This document shows, one piece after another, positions 13,082 through 20,074 of a stretch of DNA of 20,135 bases. The stretch lies in contig DALH01000010.1 of the NCBI GenBank assembly GCA_002499405.1, forward strand, positions 19,301-39,435. Direction: 5' to 3'. A program made the position numbers and the translations under genes. This stretch comes from Candidatus Micrarchaeota archaeon UBA95. Lineage in GTDB: Archaea > Micrarchaeota > Micrarchaeia > Norongarragalinales > Norongarragalinaceae. Below the pieces are notes generated by a model. The model made no database searches. It saw only the letters and a list, made by a program, of their open reading frames with translations, and was not told the origin of the DNA. The first letter of the stretch is position 1. The number at the start of each line of letters is the position of its first letter.

Positions 13082-15268
13082 ATGGCGAGAAAAGAAGTCG
13101 TGGTGGAAGAAGTAGCCAAGTTGATGAACAACCCGGACCAGATCCGGAACATCGGCATAGTGGCGCACGTGGACCACGGCAAGACCACGCTCAGCGACTC
13201 GCTGCTCGCGCGCGCCGGCCTGATTTCCAAGGAGTTGGCGGGCCAACAGTGCGCGCTGGACTACGACGAGCAGGAGCAGGCGCGCGGCATAACCATCAAG
13301 GCGGCCAACATATCGCTGGGGTTCAAGTACGAAGGCAAGGATTACTTGATTAACATGATTGACACGCCAGGCCACGTGGACTTCGGCGGGCACGTCACGC
13401 GCGCCATGCGCGCAGTTGACGGAGTGGTCCTGGTCGTGGACTGCGTGGAAGGCATAATGCCGCAGACGGAAACGGTTTTGCGGCAGGCGCTGAAGGAGCG
13501 CGTGAAGCCGGTGTTGTTCGTGAACAAGGTTGACCGCCTCATCAACGAGTTGCGTTTGTCGCCCGAAAAAATGCAGGAGAACTTCATGAAGGTGATTACG
13601 GGCATCAACAAGTTGATTGAGAATTACGGCCCGCCGGAGTTCAAGGAGGATTGGATGATGCGCGTGGACGGGGGCAACGTTGCCTTCGGTACGGGCTTCC
13701 ACAAGTGGGCCCTGAGTTTTCCGGTCATGCAGAAGAAGGGTTTGACGTTCAAGGACTTGTATGATTTGTGCGAGGCGGAAAAGCACAAGGAGTTGTCGCA
13801 GAAGGCGCCCATCGACGACGTGATACTGGAAATGGTCATCAAGCACCTGCCCTCGCCCAAGACGGCGCAGAAATACCGCATCCCCGTCATCTGGCACGGC
13901 GACGTGGAGAGCGGTTACGGCAAGGCGATGGTTAACTGCGACCCCAACGGCAAGGCAACCTTTATGGTTACCGCGATTCAAGTGGACGAGCACGCGGGGG
14001 ACGTAGCGGTTGGACGCATTTATTCGGGCAAGCTCAAGAAGGGAGTGGACGTCTACCTCGGCTCGCAGTTTAAGACCGAAAAGGTGCAGGGCGTGGCCGT
14101 GTACATGGGGCCCGACCGCGTTCCCGTTAACGAGGTGCCTCCGGGCAACATCGTTGCGGTGGTCGGCCTCAGGGACGTTTACGCGGGCGAAACCCTGTCC
14201 GAAGGCGAGATGGAGTCATTCGAAAAAATCAAGCACAACGCCGAGCCAGTGGTCACCAAAAGCATTGAGGCGAAGAACCCCCGCGACCTCGCCAAACTCA
14301 TCGAGGTCCTGCACAAGATTTCCAAGGAGGACCCGACCCTCAGGGTCACCATCAATCCGGAGACGGGTGAACACCTGATTTCCGGAATGGGGGAACTCCA
14401 CCTGGAAATCATTGAATACAAAATCATGAAAGAGCGGGGCGTGGACATTCAGACCGGGCCGCCCATCGTCGTTTACCTGGAAACCATTACCGGTAAGGGC
14501 CCCGAGTTGGAGGGCAAGTCGCCCAACAAGCACAACAAATTCAAGGTGCGCGTGGAGCCCCTGGAGAAAGGCGTGAAGCAAGCGTTTTTGGACGGGAAAA
14601 TAGACGCGAAGATGAAGGGCAAGGAGTTGACGGAGCGCCTCGTGGAAGCGGGCCTGCCAAGGGACGAGGCGAAAAAAGTTCTCTTCATTGAGGAGAACAA
14701 CGTGTTCGTGGACGCCACCAAGGGAGTGCAATACCTGCAGGACATCCGCGAACTCGTGGTTCAAGCGTTCAAGGACGCCATGACGCTGGGCCCGCTGGCG
14801 CGCGAGAAGTGCACGGGCGTGAAAGTCAAGCTCAGGGATGCAAGCATTCACGTTGACCCGGCGCACCGCGGCCCAACTCAAATCGTTCCCGCCATACGCA
14901 GCCCGATTTACGCGGGCATGCTCATGGCGGGCGCGGTGCTCTTGGAACCCAAAGTTAACCTCTTCGTTTCCGTGCCCAGCGAATTCATGAGCGGCGCAAT
15001 CAACCAGATTCAAGGCCGCCGGGGGCAAGTGACGAGCATCGACCAGGAGGGCGAGGCGGTTGCCATTCACGCCAACGTCCCCGTGTCCGCGCTCTTCGGC
15101 TTCGCCTCCGAAATACGGGGTGCGACGCAGGGGCGCGCAACTTGGTATCACGAGTACGCGGGTTACGAAAAACTCCCGTCGGGAATGCAGGAACAACTAA
15201 TCAAGGAAATCCGCAAGCGCAAGGGACTCAACGAAATCATCCCCACCCCCGCAACCTACATGGGCTGA
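13082..15268 (+). CDS. fusA: Translation elongation factor EF-2
   Basis: The 728-aa GTPase that drives translocation. G1 is AHVDHGKT (28-35), G2 RGITIKAA near 69, G3 DTPGH (94-98) and G4 NKVD (148-151). The G5 position reads FGTGFHKWALSFP, with TG (204-205) where archaeal and eukaryal EF-2 normally have SA. Domains II-V follow, including ISGMGELHLEI. The domain IV tip has ASIHVDPAHRGPTQIVPAIR, whose His595 is the diphthamide site. The ATG at 13082 is preferred over the TTG at 13079; GGTGAT overlaps the S7 stop just upstream. EF-2 follows S7 here, while EF-1A is not in the window. Probably the last gene of the L30e operon. Confidence 0.97.
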   Translation: MARKEVVVEEVAKLMNNPDQIRNIGIVAHVDHGKTTLSDSLLARAGLISKELAGQQCALDYDEQEQARGITIKAANISLGFKYEGKDYLINMIDTPGHVDFGGHVTRAMRAVDGVVLVVDCVEGIMPQTETVLRQALKERVKPVLFVNKVDRLINELRLSPEKMQENFMKVITGINKLIENYGPPEFKEDWMMRVDGGNVAFGTGFHKWALSFPVMQKKGLTFKDLYDLCEAEKHKELSQKAPIDDVILEMVIKHLPSPKTAQKYRIPVIWHGDVESGYGKAMVNCDPNGKATFMVTAIQVDEHAGDVAVGRIYSGKLKKGVDVYLGSQFKTEKVQGVAVYMGPDRVPVNEVPPGNIVAVVGLRDVYAGETLSEGEMESFEKIKHNAEPVVTKSIEAKNPRDLAKLIEVLHKISKEDPTLRVTINPETGEHLISGMGELHLEIIEYKIMKERGVDIQTGPPIVVYLETITGKGPELEGKSPNKHNKFKVRVEPLEKGVKQAFLDGKIDAKMKGKELTERLVEAGLPRDEAKKVLFIEENNVFVDATKGVQYLQDIRELVVQAFKDAMTLGPLAREKCTGVKVKLRDASIHVDPAHRGPTQIVPAIRSPIYAGMLMAGAVLLEPKVNLFVSVPSEFMSGAINQIQGRRGQVTSIDQEGEAVAIHANVPVSALFGFASEIRGATQGRATWYHEYAGYEKLPSGMQEQLIKEIRKRKGLNEIIPTPATYMG

Positions 15269-15287
15269 CTTTTCAGAGGGAGGAAAG

Positions 15288-15300
15288 CCTTTTTTAAGGG
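15288..15300 (+). promoter_or_regulatory. TATA-like element, upstream promoter candidate for the SWIB-like gene
   Basis: CCTTTTTTAAGGG predicts a start near 15320 and a leader of about 55 nt that would include the GGTGGAT ribosome-binding site at 15362-15368. It competes with a second TATA box at 15346-15354. Confidence 0.3.
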
Positions 15301-15345
15301 CTAGAGGGTAATGAATGCGAAAACCGGGGTCGTGAACCCTTGTTT

Positions 15346-15354
15346 TTTATAAAA
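15346..15354 (+). promoter_or_regulatory. TATA box close to the SWIB-like gene
   Basis: TTTATAAAA is the best TATA match in the window and is centred 26 nt before the ATG at 15376. If used, the mRNA would be leaderless and the GGTGGAT at 15362 would not be transcribed; the two candidate promoters therefore predict different modes of translation. Confidence 0.5.
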
Positions 15355-15375
15355 CCAAAAAGGTGGATGTAAAAA

Positions 15376-15564
15376 ATGGCTGCAAGAAAAGCCGGGAAGA
15401 AAGCGAAGAGGAGCGGCAAGCCGTTCGGCGGTTACACCGTGTCCTTCGGAAAAGTCAGTGGCATGACGTTGGGCAACGTCTTCGGCACCGGCAAGATTAC
15501 GCCGAGCGCGATGACGAAGAAGTTGTGGGCCGTCATCAAGAGCAAGAAGCTCGCCGGAAAATAA
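15376..15564 (+). CDS. Small basic protein resembling the N-terminal half of a SWIB/MDM2 domain
   Basis: A 62-aa protein. The first 20 residues are a Lys/Arg/Ala/Gly tail (ARKAGKKAKRSGK). Then MTLGNVFGTGKITPSAMTKK and LWAVIKSKKLAGK match the first half of the SWIB pattern (LxxxxGxxxLxRxxxxKKLWxYIKxxxL). A normal SWIB domain continues for about 35 more residues (N-K-R-x-I and the second helical half); here a TAA follows directly and then T9. The conserved Arg of the pattern is Ser in PSAM. No frameshifted second half is seen in the 20 nt before the convergent gene. SWIB domains in eukaryotes act in chromatin remodelling; a DNA- or chromatin-associated role is plausible but inferred. Unrelated small basic DNA-binding protein is the alternative. 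Confidence 0.7.
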   Translation: MAARKAGKKAKRSGKPFGGYTVSFGKVSGMTLGNVFGTGKITPSAMTKKLWAVIKSKKLAGK

Positions 15565-15581
15565 TTTTTTTTTATTTTTTT
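15565..15581 (+). terminator. T-rich terminator of the SWIB-like gene
   Basis: T9, A, T7 immediately after the TAA stop. The run lies in the 20-nt gap before, and just reaches towards, the 3' end of the convergent DRG-like gene. Confidence 0.5.
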
Positions 15582-15584
15582 CCT

Positions 15585-16424
15585 TTATTTTAATTTTAGT
15601 TCCAGCACGTCGTCGTCCCTCAACTCGTAGTCGGGCCCGACCTGCTGCCCGGGAAAACGCGTGCTCCCCCACACGCGACCGCACTCCAGGTTGCGCGCGA
15701 AATCCTTGTGCACCTCGCGCGCCGCGTCCGCCACCGTGCACCCGCCCTTGAACAGGACTATGGGCTTGTCGTAATCCGGTTTGCCGCGGTTCGGCTTCGT
15801 GAACACGCGCACGAGGCCCAGCGCATCGTAAATTTTTTCTTTCAACTTCTCCGCGTCCCATTTCCCCTTGGCAACGCGCAACTCCTTCTTCACCCTCATT
15901 TTCGCGAAGAATTCTTTCTCCCCTTTCTGCCCGGACCCCGACACGATTAACGCCAAATCCGCGTTGCGCGCCAATCCGAACACCAGCGACTGGTTGCCGG
16001 CGTGCGCGCTCGGCGTGTCCACCAACTGGATTTGAACCTTCTTGTGTTCCATCATCGCGGGCGCGGCTTCCAGGGTCTCAAAGGGCGCGGGCGTGGAAGC
16101 GAACGAAGCGTTCGATAACGCGTTCACGAGGAAACTCTTGCCCGCGTTCGGAAAGCCAACGACCGCGACCTGCGCCGCGCCCTGCCTCCTCAAGAAGTCG
16201 CCTCTCCCCCCGCGCGCCCTCCGCTTCGCCTCCTCCTTCTCGTGTTGTTTTTTGAGGCGCGCAATCTTGGACTTGATTTCGTTGAGGATGGAGTGGGCGG
16301 CCTTGTGCTTGGGGCATTGCTTCAGCATTTCCCGCAACGCCGCCGTTTTCTCGTCGTAGGTGACCGCCTCGCGGTATTTTTCCTCGGCAAGATAGTATTC
16401 GGGTCCCGCGTTCAACGAAGCCAA
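15585..16424 (-). CDS. DRG/Rbg-family TGS GTPase with shortened G domain
   Basis: A 279-aa protein of the ribosome-interacting DRG family. The N-terminal helical region ends ILNEIKSKIARLKKQHEKEE. G1 is GFPNAGKS (90-97), followed by the DRG-typical PFETLEAAPAMMEHKKVQIQ, G3 DTPS (136-139) and LARNADLALIV. The C-terminal TGS domain spans about 205-279 (GLVRVFTKPNRGKPD to VWGSTRFPGQQVGPDYEL). Between residues 165 and 203, where DRG proteins have well over 100 residues including the guanine-specifying NKxD and the G5 motif, only about 40 remain and no NKxD is present; G3 has Ser for Gly. The TTG start at 16424 lies one base after the methyltransferase stop, with GGTGA 7 nt upstream, and is the first start after an in-frame stop. 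Last gene of the minus-strand operon. Confidence 0.85.
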   Translation of the reverse strand: MASLNAGPEYYLAEEKYREAVTYDEKTAALREMLKQCPKHKAAHSILNEIKSKIARLKKQHEKEEAKRRARGGRGDFLRRQGAAQVAVVGFPNAGKSFLVNALSNASFASTPAPFETLEAAPAMMEHKKVQIQLVDTPSAHAGNQSLVFGLARNADLALIVSGSGQKGEKEFFAKMRVKKELRVAKGKWDAEKLKEKIYDALGLVRVFTKPNRGKPDYDKPIVLFKGGCTVADAAREVHKDFARNLECGRVWGSTRFPGQQVGPDYELRDDDVLELKLK

Positions 16425-16425
16425 T

Positions 16426-16953
16426 TCATTTCACCGCTTTCAATACCGAGAGGCGTTCGAAGGAGAAGCGTTGCTCGCCTGCCACGCTTGCCTCAAACCC
16501 CTTACCCGCCAGCAATTCTTTAAGTTTCGCGTCCTGGCCGCACAACGACGTTGCAACGAGGAGGATGATTCCGCCTTCAATCAAATGCTTTTCCACGTCT
16601 TCCAGAAAACGCCGGGTTACTTCCAAGCCGTCAACTCCTCCATCCAAGTCGGCGTGGCCGTGGCCGCCGGGCAGGTAAGGCGGGTTGAATGCGATGCAAT
16701 CGAATGCCCCTTCCATGTTCTCAAACAAATCGCCTACCACGAAATCCGCTTTGAGTTTTCGTTTTGAAAACGCTTTTTTTGCTTCGCTGACTGCTTCGGG
16801 GTCAATGTCGGCGCACGTCACGCTGCAACCTTTTTTCGCTGCCGCGATTCCCTGGATTCCCGAGCCGCAGCCCAAGTCCAGAAAGCGGCCGCTCGCAAAC
16901 TTCTTAACGGCGGCCTCCAACAGGAGCGAGTCCTCGCGAGGCGAGTAAACCAC
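16426..16953 (-). CDS. HemK/Mtq2-like protein N5-glutamine methyltransferase
   Basis: A 175-aa class I SAM-dependent methyltransferase of the short archaeal/eukaryal HemK2 type. These modify the Gln of the GGQ motif of peptide release factor aRF1. Motif I is FLDLGCGSGIQGI (24-36), the acidic motif II is CADIDPEA, and the catalytic NPPY is at 90-93 in AFNPPYLPGG. The DLDGGVDGLEVTRRFLED segment after it is typical of this subgroup. Start GTG 16953 gives VYSPREDSLLL, the usual N-terminus, 6 nt after the NucS stop. The DRG-like gene begins 1 nt after its stop. Other substrates are possible, but this subgroup assignment is good. Confidence 0.88.
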   Translation of the reverse strand: MVYSPREDSLLLEAAVKKFASGRFLDLGCGSGIQGIAAAKKGCSVTCADIDPEAVSEAKKAFSKRKLKADFVVGDLFENMEGAFDCIAFNPPYLPGGHGHADLDGGVDGLEVTRRFLEDVEKHLIEGGIILLVATSLCGQDAKLKELLAGKGFEASVAGEQRFSFERLSVLKAVK

Positions 16954-16959
16954 GACGCA

Positions 16960-17715
16960 TCAGTCCCCGTATTCGCCGAGTTCCTTCTGCTTTTTCTGCA
17001 AGCCCTTTATGGTGGAACCCGGGTTGTGGACCTCGTAATCCAGTTTGAAGAACTGGAAGCCGTCGTTGCACAGCATCGCGTAAGCGTTGGGAGTTACGTG
17101 GGGTGCGACCAGGAAGCCCCGCACCTCGCAACCCTTTCTTTTCCGCAACTCGTTCACGTAACGCTTCAACTGGGTTACCGCGGCCAGGCCCGCGTTCCGC
17201 CGCTTCACTTCAATCACGACGAGGCACTTGTTTGAGTCCTCGGCGAGGATGTCAATGCTTCCCTTGCGCATCACGCTCTCCTTTTTGAGGGGCTTCAAGC
17301 CCTTTTCTATCACGGAGAGGTCTTGCGCCAGCAAATTGCTTAACTCGCGTTCGCTGCCGAACAACTTCAACTCCTTGTCGTCCCGCATCGGGAACGAGTG
17401 CACGGAGTCCACGCGCGAAAAGCAGACCTCAATTTTTTCTTTTATTGGTTTGCTCCTCAGCGCGGTAACGCACAACTCGTCGCCGTCCGAAACAAGTATT
17501 TTGGCGCCGGGGCCCTGGTAGTTCACGGCTTTCATGCCCTTGCCTTGGTGCACGAGGAAGGTGCCGTCCGGCTTTATCACGAGCAAGCGGTCGCCCGCGC
17601 TCAACTTGCTTATTGCGCGGCCCTCGTATTTCACTTGGCACTCGCCGACAACCACGCACAACTCGCCCTTGGAGAGCGCGGACTTAATCAGTTCGCTTTT
17701 TTTTTGCAAGGTCAT
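16960..17715 (-). CDS. nucS: NucS/EndoMS mismatch-specific endonuclease
   Basis: A 251-aa endonuclease that cleaves both strands at mismatches in archaea and actinobacteria lacking MutS/MutL. The N-terminal dimerisation domain has VKYEGRAISKLSAGDRLLVI, KPDGTFLVHQ and MKAVNYQGPGAKI. The C-terminal RecB-like nuclease has GSIDILAED (Asp155), VVIEVKR (Glu169, Lys171) and QLKRYV (182-187), so all catalytic residues are present. The end QKELGEYGD keeps Q, L and one aromatic of a PCNA-binding PIP box but is degenerate. ATG 17715 is chosen because GAGGAT lies 7 nt upstream; an in-frame ATG at 17730 would add five residues. The start overlaps the preceding gene by 32 nt. Confidence 0.93.
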   Translation of the reverse strand: MTLQKKSELIKSALSKGELCVVVGECQVKYEGRAISKLSAGDRLLVIKPDGTFLVHQGKGMKAVNYQGPGAKILVSDGDELCVTALRSKPIKEKIEVCFSRVDSVHSFPMRDDKELKLFGSERELSNLLAQDLSVIEKGLKPLKKESVMRKGSIDILAEDSNKCLVVIEVKRRNAGLAAVTQLKRYVNELRKRKGCEVRGFLVAPHVTPNAYAMLCNDGFQFFKLDYEVHNPGSTIKGLQKKQKELGEYGD

Positions 17716-18562
17716 CAAACAAATCCTCAAAAGCGATTTTTTTTTCTTTGTCCGGGATAGTTATTTTCGGGCCCTTGCTGAAATATGCTTCCCGCACCCG
17801 GTTGCTCCATTTCGCGATTTCGGGGTCTTTCAGGCGGTCCACTATTTCCTTGATTTCTTCTTCAGGCAACGATTTAATATATTCCTTTAATTCCTCTTTT
17901 TTGCTTTGTTGCGGGTGCTTGCCGCTCTTGATAAGACGCAATTCTTCAACGTGGGCGTCGGTTATTGCCTTGCGTTCATCTTCTTTTTTTGCCTTGTTAC
18001 GGATTATGTTGCGTTGTTCCGGGCTTAACTTGGCCCACTGGTCCACCACTTTTTCGCGGCGACTGCCCTCGTTTTTTTCAACCAAGGCGGTAAGCATGAC
18101 GCCGGCGAATTGCTTGTTCAGGCGGTGGGTGAGGCCGCCGCCGGAATCGTATTCAACCATTCTTTTGAGTTTGTTCCTGGTTTTGTTGTCCGTGATGTCG
18201 GCGCCGCGTATTCCGTCCCTTCCTTTCAAATGGTAGTAACCCATTGACGTAATCAAGTCGTTGAATTCGCCGGCGTAGTTTTCCGTGGACCCGCGTTCAA
18301 TCAGGTCCCTCAGCCTCGTGAATTTCGGGTGTTCCACGAATTGGGTTATGTGGTCGTTCATTGCTGAATGGATTTCCGACAGGTTCCTCCTGATGTTGAA
18401 GTTTTTGAGTCCTTCCAGGGACAAGTCGTTTATTACTTCAATGATTTGGCCCCGGTACAGTTTCAAGTCCTCCGGTTTCTTGTAACCCGTTATCCTTTTT
18501 GGCAGTACCCTGGCTTCAATGGATTCCCTTGTTTCAACCGGACGCTTCTTCACTTGAATCAC
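17684..18562 (-). CDS. Hypothetical charged helical protein B
   Basis: No family recognised. The 292-aa protein has no cysteine, no signal peptide and no membrane segment. It is strongly charged and mostly predicted helical by eye, with a Gly-rich stretch DSGGGLTHRLNKQFAG near the middle and a Lys/Glu-rich C-terminal third (KKEELKEYIKSLPEEEIKEI and onward). The start is GTG 18562, 13 nt after the stop of protein A, with AGGA close upstream; the ATG upstream of it runs into a stop after five codons. The 3' end overlaps nucS by 32 nt across an A9 run. Codon use is AT-richer than in the ribosomal and replication genes. It sits with protein A between a radical SAM gene and nucS; its job is unknown. 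Confidence 0.75.
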   Translation of the reverse strand: MIQVKKRPVETRESIEARVLPKRITGYKKPEDLKLYRGQIIEVINDLSLEGLKNFNIRRNLSEIHSAMNDHITQFVEHPKFTRLRDLIERGSTENYAGEFNDLITSMGYYHLKGRDGIRGADITDNKTRNKLKRMVEYDSGGGLTHRLNKQFAGVMLTALVEKNEGSRREKVVDQWAKLSPEQRNIIRNKAKKEDERKAITDAHVEELRLIKSGKHPQQSKKEELKEYIKSLPEEEIKEIVDRLKDPEIAKWSNRVREAYFSKGPKITIPDKEKKIAFEDLFDDLAKKKRTD

Positions 18563-18575
18563 TTTTCCTTGGTCA

Positions 18576-19316
18576 TCACTTGTTTATTTTCTTGCCTTCA
18601 AGCAGGTTCATTATTTTTTTGTTTTCGTTAATTTTTTTCCATAACAGTATGCCGAGGGGATGGCCTTGTATCACCATTATCGCTTCCTTTGCTCCGGGGT
18701 CGGGGTTTCCCCCGCTAAACTTCGCTAGGGTTTCCAAATAAAGGCGGTCCATCAATTTTTTTTCTGCTTCTTCGCGTTGTTTTTGGGATAACTTGAAATT
18801 CGGGTTTGTTAACACCCTTGCCGTTGTTTCCAAATCTTTTTCAAGTTCGCGGCTCACCCGGCTCTTCATTTTCTGGTTGAGGCTTTGCCATATGCCCTTA
18901 ACCAACTGTTCTTTCTCGGGTGCGGGGGCTTCCTTCACGAAACGCTTTACTTCATTGGTTATTCTTGGAACCGCTTCGGAGTGAACCAGCCCCTTGTTTG
19001 CAAGGAATTTTTGCAGGGTGGGAAGTTCCAGCAAATCGTAGACCTCCGCTTTAACGCAGGGGTCGTCTATTTTTTTCCATACTTCCGGCACGTTTCCGGG
19101 TTTTGGATGGGTTCCGTTCGCGTAGGCCGCTATTCCGTGGACCATGTTTGAAATCGTGTGTTCCCGCCAACGCGCGCGTTCGTATTCTTCCAGGGATTTC
19201 AGGCTCGTGCTCCTGTTGGACGCTCCTTCGCCGAGCTCGTTTACCTCCACGTCGGTGAGTCCTTCCGCGATTTTGAGCGAGTCGTTGAATAGACGGACTT
19301 CCTTTTCCTGTCTCAC
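18576..19316 (-). CDS. Hypothetical helical protein A
   Basis: No family recognised. A 246-aa soluble, charged, largely helical protein with a single Cys (Cys87) and no membrane segment. A WKKI[DN][DE] motif occurs twice, at Trp80 (EVWKKIDDPCVKAEV) and Trp226 (LLWKKINENKKIMNLL), which hints at a repeated helical unit. The GTG start overlaps the stop of the radical SAM gene (GTGA), so the two are translationally coupled. Protein B follows 13 nt after the stop. Codon use is AT-richer than in the core genes of the window. A and B may act together, but no similarity between them was clear by eye beyond an LSxxQR segment in each. Confidence 0.75.
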   Translation of the reverse strand: MRQEKEVRLFNDSLKIAEGLTDVEVNELGEGASNRSTSLKSLEEYERARWREHTISNMVHGIAAYANGTHPKPGNVPEVWKKIDDPCVKAEVYDLLELPTLQKFLANKGLVHSEAVPRITNEVKRFVKEAPAPEKEQLVKGIWQSLNQKMKSRVSRELEKDLETTARVLTNPNFKLSQKQREEAEKKLMDRLYLETLAKFSGGNPDPGAKEAIMVIQGHPLGILLWKKINENKKIMNLLEGKKINK

Positions 19317-20011
19317 AAAACCACCGCTTTGCGCACCCTTCCCTGCACTTCCTTGAGGAGTTCCGTCATTTTATCGCTTGCGGGCGCCGGCCTTTCCTTG
19401 AAGGACGCGTCCAGGCAGTCCGATGGGTCGAAGGAACGCAAGACGAATTCGTCGCAGTAAAGCGAAACGTATTTGGCGAGTTCGCGCGCGGTTTCCGGCG
19501 AGTCATTGACTCCGGGCACGACCGTGAAGGAGAAAACCTTGCGCACGCGCGAACCGTTTTTTTCCAGGAACGTAAGTGAGCGCAGGACGTTGCTTAACAG
19601 GAGTTCGGGGTCGCCGCGGAAAGCCGTTGCCTCGGCGTAAGTGCGCGCGTCCAGCCGAGCCTTTAAATCCAGTTGCACTTCTTTTGCGAGGGGCAGGCAG
19701 TCGTTCAGTGTTTCCGAGTAGTAGCCGTTGGTTTCAATGCGTACGGGAGCGTCCAGGCGTTGGAGGAGGCCGAGAACGGCGTTGCCCTGCATTAATGGTT
19801 CGCCGCCCGTTAATACAACTGCTTCGGATTTGCTTAACTCGTTCAAGAAGTATTCCACGGATTGTTCGGCGAATCCCTCGGTTTGCACGAGTGAAGGCGT
19901 GTTGCACCACGGGCAACGGAAGGGGCAACCCGCGAGGTAGAGGACGCTGGAGGCGTGGCCGGGCCAGCGTTCCTCGTCGCCGTGCACGATGCCTCCGAAC
20001 CGCAGGTTCAC
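19313..20011 (-). CDS. Radical SAM activating enzyme (anaerobic NrdG/PflA-like)
   Basis: A 232-aa radical SAM protein with the cluster motif CPFRCPWC (Cys29, Cys33, Cys36), the SAM-binding LTGGEP (67-72), IETNGY and VQLDLKA. The N-terminus LRFGGIVHGDEERWPGHASS followed by LYLAGCPFRCPWCNTP is the pattern of archaeal activating enzymes for anaerobic ribonucleotide reductase. Such enzymes install a glycyl radical on a partner. No glycyl radical enzyme is in the window, so the substrate is not shown, and another activase of the PflA family is possible. Start GTG 20011 has no clear ribosome-binding site. First gene of the minus-strand operon; its stop overlaps the GTG of protein A. Confidence 0.82.
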   Translation of the reverse strand: MNLRFGGIVHGDEERWPGHASSVLYLAGCPFRCPWCNTPSLVQTEGFAEQSVEYFLNELSKSEAVVLTGGEPLMQGNAVLGLLQRLDAPVRIETNGYYSETLNDCLPLAKEVQLDLKARLDARTYAEATAFRGDPELLLSNVLRSLTFLEKNGSRVRKVFSFTVVPGVNDSPETARELAKYVSLYCDEFVLRSFDPSDCLDASFKERPAPASDKMTELLKEVQGRVRKAVVL

Positions 20012-20043
20012 GCAATATTTTGGGGTGGTTCAAGAGAAAAAGG

Positions 20044-20053
20044 TTTACATATT
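20044..20053 (+). promoter_or_regulatory. AT-rich element between divergent genes
   Basis: TTTACATATT is centred 26 nt before the ATG at 20075, so it can serve a leaderless plus-strand gene. Read on the other strand it lies about 38 nt before the radical SAM start and could supply its TATA box too. Confidence 0.35.
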
Positions 20054-20074
20054 GCGCGCTCCAAAACACGTTTA

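Noticed and set aside
11729..13993. Very long open frame (754 codons) on the minus strand
   Set aside because: It lies opposite nusA, S12, S7 and EF-2, all certain genes. Long antisense frames arise from the G+C-rich codon use, and its product has a His/Leu/Arg-rich composition with no domain.
14216..15196. Minus-strand open frame of 326 codons
   Set aside because: Shadow of EF-2 with no recognisable domain.
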